DNA of 64,000 nucleotides from Nocardia yamanashiensis NBRC 100130 (GTDB taxonomy: Bacteria; Actinomycetota; Actinomycetes; Mycobacteriales; Mycobacteriaceae). A program made the translations under genes and the position numbers. The DNA is taken from assembly GCF_001613325.1 (NCBI RefSeq), contig NZ_BDCD01000019.1, positions 227,119 to 291,118 on the forward strand. Reading direction: 5' to 3'. Positions 48,520 through 56,085 of this stretch are shown one piece after another. The notes below the pieces were generated by a model that saw only the letters and a list, made by a program, of their open reading frames with translations, did no database searches and was not told where the DNA came from. Position 1 is the stretch's first letter; each line of letters opens with the position of its first letter.

Positions 48520-49259
48520 ACCGTCACCTTCCCCAGATACGCGTCCCGCACCGCCGGATCGCCCACCAATTCCGCTGCCGGACCGTGCAATACGATCTCC
48601 CCGGTCCGCAGCACGTTCGCCGTGTGCGCGATGCTCAACGCCAGTTCGGCCTGCTGCTCCACGATCAGAATCGCCAGCCCGAGTTCCTTGTTCAGCCGCG
48701 CGATCTCATCGAGCACCCGATCCACGAACAACGGCGACAACCCCATGGTCGGCTCGTCCATGCAGATCAACCGCGGCTTGCTCATCAACGCCCGCGCGAA
48801 AGCCAGCATCTGCTGCTCCCCACCGGACAATGTCCCCGCCCGCTGCCTCCGCCGCTCCGCCAAGCGCGGGAAATGATCGAACATCTCCCCCGCCCGAGCC
48901 GCCAGCACCGCCCGCCGCTCCTTCCGGATATACCCGCCGACGAAAAGGTTCTCCTCCACCGTCATGGCCGGAAACACCCGCCGCGCTTCGGGCACCGAAG
49001 CCAACCCCGCCGCGATCCGCGCCGACGGCGGCGTCTTGCTGACATCCACCCCGTCGATCCGCACCGCCCCGGAGGTCGGCTTCAACAACCCCAGCGCCGT
49101 CTTCATAGTCGTCGACTTCCCGGACGCGTTCCCGCCCAGCAGCGAAACGATCTCACCGGCATGGACCTTCAACGAGACTTCATTGAGCGCCCTCGACGGC
49201 CCGTAATGCACCACCACCCGATCGAATTCGAGCAGCGGCACGCCCTCGTTCTCAGGCAT
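48516..49259 (-). CDS. Branched-chain-type ABC transporter ATPase (LivF-like)
   Basis: A 247-residue ATPase with Walker A LLGGNASGKSTTMKTAL, an unusual variant with Asn-Ala-Ser before GKST. It also has signature TLSGGEQQMLAFARAL, Walker B LICMDEPTMGLSPL and VEQQAELAL. It pairs with the LivG-like ATPase. It overlaps the monooxygenase start (ATGA), which ties uptake and oxidation into one transcript. Confidence 0.9.
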   Translation of the reverse strand: MPENEGVPLLEFDRVVVHYGPSRALNEVSLKVHAGEIVSLLGGNASGKSTTMKTALGLLKPTSGAVRIDGVDVSKTPPSARIAAGLASVPEARRVFPAMTVEENLFVGGYIRKERRAVLAARAGEMFDHFPRLAERRRQRAGTLSGGEQQMLAFARALMSKPRLICMDEPTMGLSPLFVDRVLDEIARLNKELGLAILIVEQQAELALSIAHTANVLRTGEIVLHGPAAELVGDPAVRDAYLGKVTV

Positions 49260-50193
49260 CCGCCGTCACCTTCCCTTCACCCCGTACCTCGGCGGATTCA
49301 TCGACTCCGTCGACGTCGTTCCCTTCCTCCGAGTCAGCGGTGATCGTCACCCGGCTGCGGCCGAGATAGGCCTCGATGACGCGGGGGTCGGCGAGGACTT
49401 CGTCCGGTTTGCCTTCCGCGATGACGCGGCCTTCGTCCAGGACCAGTACGCGGTCGGAGAGGTCGTGGACGATGTCCATCTTGTGTTCGACCAGCAGGAC
49501 GGTTTGGCCCTGGGCCTTCAGTTCGGCCAGTTGCTTGCCGATTTCGGCGGTTTCGGTCTGGTTCATGCCGGCCGCGGGTTCGTCGAGCAGCAGCAGGTCC
49601 GGTTCCAAGGCCAGGGCTCGGGCGATCTCGGTGCGGCGGCGGTTGGCGTAGGAGAGGGTGTAGGCGGGGTTTTCGGCTCGCGGGGTGAGGCGTTCGCCGA
49701 AGCGGGCCAGTTGCGCGTCGATACGGGCCGCGGTCGCCGTGCGTTCCGCCCGCGCGGTCGGCGTCGGCACCAGGGCGACGGCCAGTTCGGCGAGCAGCGA
49801 AACCCAGCGCAGCACCGGCAGATTCGCCAGTGAGCGCAGCGGGCGAGACGCGGTTAGCGTCGTCTGCAAGCCGACGTCCACGTTCTCGCGAACCGTCATA
49901 TTGCCGAAGACGCGGCCGTTCTGGAACGTCCGGGCCAGCCCGGCCGCCGCGGCGGCTTCGGGCTTGCCAGGTCGGATTCGCTTGCCGCGCACCAGGACTT
50001 CCCCGGCGTCGGGTTTCAGGACGCCGGAGATGAGGTTGATGGTGGTCGACTTGCCGGAGCCGTTGGGTCCGATGATCGCGACGAACTCGCCGGGCGCCAC
50101 GGTCAGGTCGATGCCGTCCACGGCATGCACGCCGCCGAACGAACGGCGCAGGCCGGTCACCCGCAGCACGGGTTCAGGCGTTGACGGGGACAC
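49252..50193 (-). CDS. Branched-chain-type ABC transporter ATPase (LivG-like)
   Basis: A 313-residue ATPase: Walker A IIGPNGSGKSTTINLISG, then GLARTFQNGRVFGNMTV and Walker B LLLLDEPAAGMNQTE. The signature is LSYANRRRTEIARAL. A 45-residue stretch between FGNMTVRENV and the signature is longer than in standard LivG, and a C-terminal acidic tail of about 35 residues follows YLGRSRV. GTG start within the permease gene (20-base overlap). Confidence 0.9.
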   Translation of the reverse strand: MSPSTPEPVLRVTGLRRSFGGVHAVDGIDLTVAPGEFVAIIGPNGSGKSTTINLISGVLKPDAGEVLVRGKRIRPGKPEAAAAAGLARTFQNGRVFGNMTVRENVDVGLQTTLTASRPLRSLANLPVLRWVSLLAELAVALVPTPTARAERTATAARIDAQLARFGERLTPRAENPAYTLSYANRRRTEIARALALEPDLLLLDEPAAGMNQTETAEIGKQLAELKAQGQTVLLVEHKMDIVHDLSDRVLVLDEGRVIAEGKPDEVLADPRVIEAYLGRSRVTITADSEEGNDVDGVDESAEVRGEGKVTADA

Positions 50194-52009
50194 GTTCCCT
50201 CCTCACCAGGATGCCCTGCGGCCGGAAGCGGACCACGAGCAGCAAGACCAAGCCGTACAACACGATTCGCCATTCGGGTGCGAGCCGGAGCGCCTCGGGC
50301 GCGCCGATCAGCACCACCGCGCCGAGCACCGCGCCGTACGGCGACGAGGTGCCGCCGAGCACCAGAATGGTCACCACCAGCAGCGACATGGGCAGGTTGA
50401 ACACGGTCGGATCGATGTAGGAGTACTGGTGCGCCAGCAGCGCCCCTCCGATCCCGGAGAAGAACGCCGCGATGGCGAAGGCGAGCGCCTTGTAGTCGCG
50501 CACCGGCACACCGGCCGAGCGCGCCGCCACCTCGTCCGCGCCGATCGATTTGATGACCGTGCCCAGCCGCGACCGCTGCACGCCCACGATCACCGCGAGC
50601 ACGATGGCCAGCACCACCAGTTCCAGCTGGAAAATCTGTTTGTGCGTGGTGAATTCGAACCCGAACAGCGACGGCGCGGGAATCCCGAAGATGCCGTAAC
50701 TGCCGCGCGTCACCGGCTCCCAATTGCGGATCAACGCCACCGTCACGATGCCGATGCCCAGGGTGGCGATCGCGACATAGTGCCCGCCCAGCCGCCACAG
50801 CGGCGCGGCCAGCACCGAAGACACCACGGCCGCGACGATTCCCGCGATGATGATCGCGGGCAGGAACGACCAGCCGTGCGAAACCGTCAGCACCGCAGAG
50901 GTATACGCCCCGATGGCGATGGGCCCGGCCTGACCGATGGCCAGCTGTCCCGCCGACCCGGCGACCAGCGTCATGGACACCGCGATGATCGCGTACGCCA
51001 CGATCTGCGTCCCCACCGAGATGCCGTAATCGTTCGAGATCGCCGGAATCACCAGTCCCGCAAGGGCGAACGCGATGAGCGCATGCCACCACCGCACCCG
51101 CAGCTGCCGTCCGGCCCCCAGGAACGTCCCGGTCAGCGGCTCGGATTCGATGGCCGGCGGCCGCGCCAGCAGCCCGCCCGGCCGCAGCACCAGGAACACC
51201 ACCAGCAGCCCGAACGTGATCAGGTCCCGGTACCCGTCCCCGAACGTGTAGATCCCGAACGCCTCCACCAGCCCGAGCACGAAACCGCCCACCACGGCCC
51301 CCGGAATCGATCCGAGCCCGCCGATGGTGGCCGCCACGAACCCGGTCATCCCGACCACCCCGCCGCTGGTCGGCGAGATATTCGAGTTGTAGAGCCCGAC
51401 GAAGATCCCCGCCAGCCCGCCCAGCCCGGACGCGATGGCGAAGGCCAGCGACTGCACCCGCCCCACCCCGATGCCCATCTGCGCGGCGGCGTCCGGATCC
51501 TGCGCGGTGGCGCGAATGGCCAGCCCGTGCCGGCTGTAGCGCAGGAACGCCCACAGCCCCGCCATCACCGTGATGGTGATCGCGAACATGACCACGTCGG
51601 AGGTGCCGAACCGCACCCCGCCGAGCCGGAAGTTATTGGTGGACAACACCTGTGGGAACGGCCGGGTGTCCGGCCCGAACACGATGGCCACCACGTTCTC
51701 GATGATCAGCCCGACAGCCACCGTCGCCAGCAGCGCCGCGATGGCGGGCGCGCGCCGCAGCGGCCGCACCGCCAGCACGTCGATGGCGACGCCGACCAGC
51801 GCGGTCGCCCCCACCACCAGGATCAGCGCCGCCCACAGCGGCAGCCCGTGCTCGGCGATCAGCCACCAGCCGAACACCGACCCGAAGGCGAAGATCGCGC
51901 CGTGCGCGAAGTTGATGACATTGCTGACCCCGAAGATCAGCGTGATGCCCACGGCAATGAGCGCGTACGCATTGCCGTGGACCAGACCCGCGATGAGCGT
52001 GTCGAACAT
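50174..52009 (-). CDS. Fused LivH-LivM branched-chain-type ABC permease
   Basis: A 611-residue permease joining both membrane subunits in one chain. Residues 1-290 are LivH-like (LIFGVSNVINFAHGAIFAFG; coupling loop AIRATAQDPDAAAQMGIGV). Residues about 310-611 are LivM-like (SAGQLAIGQAGPIAIGAYTS; coupling loop VIKSIGADEVAARSAGVPVR). About 16 hydrophobic segments are visible. The stop codon of the upstream binding-protein gene directly abuts its ATG. Fusion guarantees one-to-one pairing of the two halves. Confidence 0.9.
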   Translation of the reverse strand: MFDTLIAGLVHGNAYALIAVGITLIFGVSNVINFAHGAIFAFGSVFGWWLIAEHGLPLWAALILVVGATALVGVAIDVLAVRPLRRAPAIAALLATVAVGLIIENVVAIVFGPDTRPFPQVLSTNNFRLGGVRFGTSDVVMFAITITVMAGLWAFLRYSRHGLAIRATAQDPDAAAQMGIGVGRVQSLAFAIASGLGGLAGIFVGLYNSNISPTSGGVVGMTGFVAATIGGLGSIPGAVVGGFVLGLVEAFGIYTFGDGYRDLITFGLLVVFLVLRPGGLLARPPAIESEPLTGTFLGAGRQLRVRWWHALIAFALAGLVIPAISNDYGISVGTQIVAYAIIAVSMTLVAGSAGQLAIGQAGPIAIGAYTSAVLTVSHGWSFLPAIIIAGIVAAVVSSVLAAPLWRLGGHYVAIATLGIGIVTVALIRNWEPVTRGSYGIFGIPAPSLFGFEFTTHKQIFQLELVVLAIVLAVIVGVQRSRLGTVIKSIGADEVAARSAGVPVRDYKALAFAIAAFFSGIGGALLAHQYSYIDPTVFNLPMSLLVVTILVLGGTSSPYGAVLGAVVLIGAPEALRLAPEWRIVLYGLVLLLVVRFRPQGILVRRERVPVNA

Positions 52010-53164
52010 CTACTTGTTCCCGGTGGGCACGAACTGCCCGTTCTTCAGCACCAGCTCGATCGGCTTCACGCCGCTGGGACGACGCGTGCCCTGGTCGAAG
52101 GCGAAGGTGCCCAGGCCGATGCCGTCGAAGTCCTTGATCTCGCGCAGGCCCTTCAGAATGCCCTCACGGGTCGCCCCGCCCTGCTTGGCGGCCTTGACCA
52201 GCACATTGAGCGCGTCATAGGCGTAGACGTTGAAATCGCCCGGATCGGTGCCGAACTTGGCCTTGAACTTGCCGACGAACGCCTGGATCTTCGGGTTCGG
52301 ATCCGAGGCCGAGAACACGCCGTTGACGATGTCGCCCTCGGCCGCGGTGCCCGCCAGCGAGATGAACTGCGGGGTGTTCTGCCCGCCGAAGAACTGCCCG
52401 CCGAAGCCGACATCGCGCAGCTGCTTCACCACGAGCGCGCCGTCCGGGCCATAGCCCAAGTGCACGAACGCGTCCGGGTTGGCGTCGCGGCCCTTGATCA
52501 GCACCGGACGGAAGTCCTGCGAGTCGGGCAGGATCGGCGAGGAGTACACGATCTCGACGCCCTTCTCCTTCGCGAACTGCTCGAAGAACTTGAAAGCCTG
52601 CTTACCCCAGTCGGTTTCGAGGTAGACCACGGAAACCTTCTTGGCCTTGGCCGACACCCACTGGGCGTTGCGCTCCTGGAACACGTCCAGGGTGATCGAC
52701 GGGCTCCACGAGTAATCCCCGCCCTTGGTGAAATCGGTGGAGGAGTTGGTGAACCCGTACTGCACCAGCTTGCCCCGGTTGTACACCGGCGACGCCGCGA
52801 TGGAGGCCGGCGAGGAGAAGTCGCCCAGCTCCGCGATGATGGAGTTGTCGCCGACGAACTTGGTGGCGATCGGCACCGTCTGCTTCGGGTCGGATTGCGA
52901 ATCCTCCCACTTCAATTCGACCTTCTTGCCGTCGATCCCGCCGGCCGCGTTGATCTCGTCCAGGGCCAGGTCGAAGCCCTGCTGCCAGAGCCGCCCGTAC
53001 TCCGCCGAAGCGCCCGTCTTGGGCCCCGACACCCCGAAGTAGACCGTCCCCTTGTCCGCGGAAGAACTGTCGGAGCACGCCCCCGTCAGACCCGCCACCA
53101 ACGCCGCCGACGCGACACCCACCACCAGCCGGAGCCGACGCGACCCGGACCACTGCTTGCTCAT
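52010..53164 (-). CDS. Branched-chain-type ABC transporter substrate-binding lipoprotein
   Basis: A 384-residue lipoprotein with lipobox GLTGAC near residue 30 and a type-I periplasmic-binding fold of the amino-acid/amide group: YFGVSGPKTGASAEYGRLWQ, LALDEINAAGGIDGKKVEL, NVYAYDALNVLVKAAKQGG. The ATG at 53162-53164 has AGAGGAAC before it. It is first in the seven-gene operon and should define what the system imports. The ligand could be an amino acid, amide or aromatic acid; it cannot be read from sequence. Confidence 0.9.
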   Translation of the reverse strand: MSKQWSGSRRLRLVVGVASAALVAGLTGACSDSSSADKGTVYFGVSGPKTGASAEYGRLWQQGFDLALDEINAAGGIDGKKVELKWEDSQSDPKQTVPIATKFVGDNSIIAELGDFSSPASIAASPVYNRGKLVQYGFTNSSTDFTKGGDYSWSPSITLDVFQERNAQWVSAKAKKVSVVYLETDWGKQAFKFFEQFAKEKGVEIVYSSPILPDSQDFRPVLIKGRDANPDAFVHLGYGPDGALVVKQLRDVGFGGQFFGGQNTPQFISLAGTAAEGDIVNGVFSASDPNPKIQAFVGKFKAKFGTDPGDFNVYAYDALNVLVKAAKQGGATREGILKGLREIKDFDGIGLGTFAFDQGTRRPSGVKPIELVLKNGQFVPTGNK

Positions 53165-53463
53165 CTTGTTCCTCTGTGACTCACCCACGCGACGCCCGGG
53201 CCTGAAAGCGCTTGCGATGCCCGGTCGGACACCGCCTGGTCGTCACCCGGGGCACCCCACCGCCGCGCGAGGGTTGCCGATCAGCGAGCCGGGGCTCGAA
53301 CATGCTGATACTCGTGACCGTGCGCCAGAGAGTAATTACGCGCCGCGGGCCTCGACAGTGTTCGAATCACCGTGAAGTCAAAGACCATCCGCGCCCGCCC
53401 GGGAACAGGGGCGAGCGCGGGCCGTCGAATGCGCCGCCGGGGGCGGGGATTCGGCTTCGTGCG
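53165..53463 (-). promoter_or_regulatory. Upstream region of the transporter-monooxygenase operon
   Basis: About 300 bp without a supported gene. It must contain the operon promoter and the terminator of the HAD gene. I see no strong palindrome or recognisable operator. Confidence 0.35.
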
Positions 53464-54102
53464 TCAGGCGTCGAGGTGACCGGCGAGCCAGGCCGGGAAC
53501 TCGGTGAGGTCGGTCAGCACCACGTCCGCGCCCTCGGCCGAGAGTTCCTCCGCCGCATACGGTCCCGTGGTCACCGCCACCGCGATCGCGCCCGCGGCCT
53601 TCGCGCCGCGCACATCACCGAGGTGATCGCCGACGTAGATGCGGGCGCCGTGGGCGCGCAGCACCTCGCCCTTCTCCTCCGCCCACACCCCGCCGACGAG
53701 ATCATCCACATCCATCCCCAGGTGATCCACATGCAGTTGCGCCTGCGGCTGGTTCTTGGCGGTGATCACCAGGACCTTGCCGCCCGCCTTGTGCACGGCC
53801 GCCAGCGCATCGTCCACGCCCGGCAGTTCCCGGCTCGGCGTGATGGCCAGCCCCGGGTACAGCTCGCGGTAGCGCCCGACCACGCCCGGCACCTGGTCTT
53901 CCGGGAACCAGTGCGCGGCCTCGATCTGCAAGGGCGGCCCGAGCCGCGACACGGCGAGCGCGGAATCGATCGGCACGCCGGTTTCGGCGGCGACCGCATC
54001 CCAGACGGCGGCGATGCCCGGCCGGGAATCGATCAAGGTCATATCCAGGTCGAACCCGACGACGAGCCCAGCGTCCCGACCGGTCGCATGATCAACAGCC
54101 AC
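53464..54102 (-). CDS. HAD-family hydrolase (phosphatase)
   Basis: A 212-residue HAD phosphatase. Motif I is VGFDLDMTLIDS (two catalytic Asp), motif II KVLVITAKNQ, motif III around EEKGEVLRAHGA and motif IV YVGDHLGDVRGAK. The cap domain lies between motifs I and II, as in phosphoglycolate phosphatase-like enzymes. Substrate unknown. GTG start. Divergent from the GNAT gene. Confidence 0.87.
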   Translation of the reverse strand: MAVDHATGRDAGLVVGFDLDMTLIDSRPGIAAVWDAVAAETGVPIDSALAVSRLGPPLQIEAAHWFPEDQVPGVVGRYRELYPGLAITPSRELPGVDDALAAVHKAGGKVLVITAKNQPQAQLHVDHLGMDVDDLVGGVWAEEKGEVLRAHGARIYVGDHLGDVRGAKAAGAIAVAVTTGPYAAEELSAEGADVVLTDLTEFPAWLAGHLDA

Positions 54103-54170
54103 GGCTCGACCCTACGGACCGGCGGGAAAACCGGAGGCGGCAGGGTTCGGCCGCGAACTAGGCTCGGGCC

Positions 54171-55016
54171 ATGACTGATCAGGGCACGCTGTTCTGCGGG
54201 ATGGAGCTGGGCGCACGCATCGAGGGCGTGGAAACGGATCTGATCACCAAGGGCGCGGCCGCCGCCCACGCCCGCCGGAGCGACGGCCAGGGTTTCGCCA
54301 TCCCGCTCGCGGGCGGCGTGGCCGCCTACGCCGAACCCGGTTCACCACTCAACAAAGTGGCGGGCCTCGGCTTCGACGGGGTGCCCACCACGCGTGAACT
54401 CGTCGAGATCGAAGCCCTGTACGCCAAGCGCGACACCCCCGTCCAGGTGGAGCTCTCCCACCTCGCCGACCCCGAGATCGGCGCCCTGCTGACCGCCCGC
54501 GGCTACCGGCTGCTCGGATTCGAGAACGTCCTCGGCCTGGCACTCACCGACGCCGACCTGCCCACCCCCGCACCCGGCGTCGTCGTCTCCCCCAGCGACG
54601 ACACCGAATTCGACCTCTGGCTCACCCTGGTCGCCGACGGCTTCGCCCACCCCGACACCCAGGGCATCGCCTCCCACGAGGAATTCCCCCGCGAAATCAT
54701 CGCCGCCGCCATGCGCGACCTGACCACCGCCGCCGGCGTAACCCGCTACCTGGCCCGCCACAACGACGCCCCCGCCGGCGGCGCCAGCATGCGCCTCGCC
54801 GCCGGAATAGCTCAATTAACCGGCGCGGCAACAGTTCCCACACATCGCCGCCACGGCGTCCAAACCGCCCTGCTCGCCACCCGCCTGTCCGACGCCCGCA
54901 CCGCCGGCTCCGACATCGCCACCATCACCACCCAGCCCGCCTCAAAATCCCAGCAGAACGCCCAGGCCCGCGGCTTCTCCCTGCTCTACCCACGCGCGAT
55001 CCTCGTCAAATCCTGA
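54171..55016 (+). CDS. GNAT-family acetyltransferase-like protein
   Basis: A 281-residue protein of the GNAT type. The C-terminal half has TGAATVPTHRRHGVQTALLA, a degenerate acetyl-CoA motif A (R/Q-x-x-G-x-A variant), and the C-terminal NAQARGFSLLYPRAI. The N-terminal part (CGMELGARIEGVETDLI) is of the kind seen in two-domain GNAT proteins. Substrate unknown. It converges on the MarR gene with a common hairpin. Confidence 0.72.
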   Translation: MTDQGTLFCGMELGARIEGVETDLITKGAAAAHARRSDGQGFAIPLAGGVAAYAEPGSPLNKVAGLGFDGVPTTRELVEIEALYAKRDTPVQVELSHLADPEIGALLTARGYRLLGFENVLGLALTDADLPTPAPGVVVSPSDDTEFDLWLTLVADGFAHPDTQGIASHEEFPREIIAAAMRDLTTAAGVTRYLARHNDAPAGGASMRLAAGIAQLTGAATVPTHRRHGVQTALLATRLSDARTAGSDIATITTQPASKSQQNAQARGFSLLYPRAILVKS

Positions 55017-55073
55017 CCGCCGCTGCCGGACCCCGGCCCGGCGGGCGATCTCCACAACGGACGGTGCGGTCAG
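55013..55073. terminator. Hairpin spanning both stop codons of the GNAT and MarR genes
   Basis: CTGACCGC (55013-55020) pairs with GCGGTCAG (55066-55073), with a GC-rich inner region. Each arm contains the stop codon of one gene, as in the lpd hairpin at 36.6 kb. Confidence 0.5.
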
Positions 55074-55519
55074 TGCGGCAGCCGATGAACCGCGATGGGC
55101 CGCAACCGCTCGCGGAGTTCGTCACCGCTCGCGCCGAAGAGCTGCTCGTCGGTCTCGACGGCGATCCGAATCGCTTTGCGCGCCAAGGCTCGACCATCGG
55201 CCGTGATCTCGACCCGCAATACGCGCGCGTCCGCCGGATCGGGTCGCCGCAGCAGCAACCCGCGCTCCTCGAGCGCGCGAATCACCTTGGACGCCATCAT
55301 GCGATCCGCCCCCGACATATCGGCGATCTGCTGCTGGGTCGGCAGTTCCCCCTGCCGTCCCAGCCATCCGGCCGAGGCGAGCAGATTGAACTGGGTGGGT
55401 GTGAGCCCGAGCGGCCGCAGATTCCGTTCCAGCGTCGCCCGCCATTCCAGCGCCGCGTGGTGCAACCAGAATCCGGGACTCCGCAGCGGCCCGCGCGGCG
55501 CGGCATGCGATTCATCCAC
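55070..55519 (-). CDS. MarR-family transcriptional regulator
   Basis: A 149-residue winged-helix regulator. Recognition region: LPTQQQIADMSGADRMMASK followed by VIRALEERGLLLRRPDPADARV. The GTG start overlaps the SRPBCC gene by eight bases, so it is the second gene of that operon. The two operators upstream of the SRPBCC gene are its likely sites, giving autoregulation. Confidence 0.87.
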   Translation of the reverse strand: MDESHAAPRGPLRSPGFWLHHAALEWRATLERNLRPLGLTPTQFNLLASAGWLGRQGELPTQQQIADMSGADRMMASKVIRALEERGLLLRRPDPADARVLRVEITADGRALARKAIRIAVETDEQLFGASGDELRERLRPIAVHRLPH

Positions 55520-55937
55520 GTCGCAGTGCCTCCCGCTCCAGAGCGGCGAACGTCCTGGGCATATCGGCCCGCATCCCCTTCTCCCAGATCAATCGGAACA
55601 GCGGCCCCATCGGCCCGTGTACCTCCACATGTTCCGCGACCCGAACGGTCCCGTCGCCCAGCGGCTCATAGGTCCGGTGCCCGCGCAACTTCCCGAACGG
55701 CAGCCCCGCTTCGCTCGTCCAGGATTCGCCCGCCACCACATCGGTGATGGTGAATGGCCCCGCCGGCGCGCCCTTCGGCTTCACCCACCCCTTGGTCCCC
55801 GCTTCGAACTCCCCGTCGATCCGCGACTTCTCCTCGTGCGGGTCCCAGTCCGCCCATCGCGTCACATCGGTGGCCACCGCCCAGATCTTCGCGATATCGC
55901 CCTTGATCACGGCCGATTCGAAGAACGAATACATCAT
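55512..55937 (-). CDS. SRPBCC (START-like) family protein
   Basis: A 141-residue helix-grip protein: IAKIWAVATDVTRWADWDPH, then ESWTSEAGLPFGKLRGHRTYEP and VAEHVEVHGPMGPLFRLIW. This is the polyketide cyclase/START-like fold with a large hydrophobic cavity. It may bind or modify a lipophilic compound that is also the MarR ligand. Two Met codons at the start are equivalent. It is first in the operon with marR. Confidence 0.82.
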   Translation of the reverse strand: MMYSFFESAVIKGDIAKIWAVATDVTRWADWDPHEEKSRIDGEFEAGTKGWVKPKGAPAGPFTITDVVAGESWTSEAGLPFGKLRGHRTYEPLGDGTVRVAEHVEVHGPMGPLFRLIWEKGMRADMPRTFAALEREALRRG

Positions 55938-55963
55938 GGCTACCTGCCTCGATCGACACCATA

Positions 55964-56000
55964 TGTTGTTGCGACAACAGTAACCGTAGTCGCGACAACA
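55964..56000. promoter_or_regulatory. Twin MarR-type operators
   Basis: TGTTGTTGCGACAACA (55964-55979) and CGTAGTCGCGACAACA (55985-56000) share GCGACAACA and are offset by 21 bp, two helical turns. The second contains the palindrome GTCGCGAC. They lie 27-63 bp upstream of the SRPBCC start codon. This is a typical MarR dimer site pair. Confidence 0.7.
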
Positions 56001-56039
56001 ATCAATACGCGCCCTTCGGGTGTAGGAATCGGGGCGGAA

Positions 56040-56074
56040 GTCGGTGGCGGCGTAGCAGGTACGCCGCCACCGAC
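56040..56074 (-). terminator. Strong hairpin after the EF-G paralogue
   Basis: GTCGGTGGCGGCGTA (56040-56054) pairs perfectly with TACGCCGCCACCGAC (56060-56074) around a five-base loop. It starts 12 bp past the EF-G stop on the minus strand. Confidence 0.85.
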
Positions 56075-56085
56075 TGGTCCCGTGG

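Noticed and set aside
49685..53179. Plus-strand open frame of over 1,100 codons
   Set aside because: It is antisense to the transporter operon. Its product is almost entirely Arg, Gly, His, Pro and Gln, as expected for the complement of G/C-rich third positions, and the minus-strand genes have unmistakable ABC motifs.
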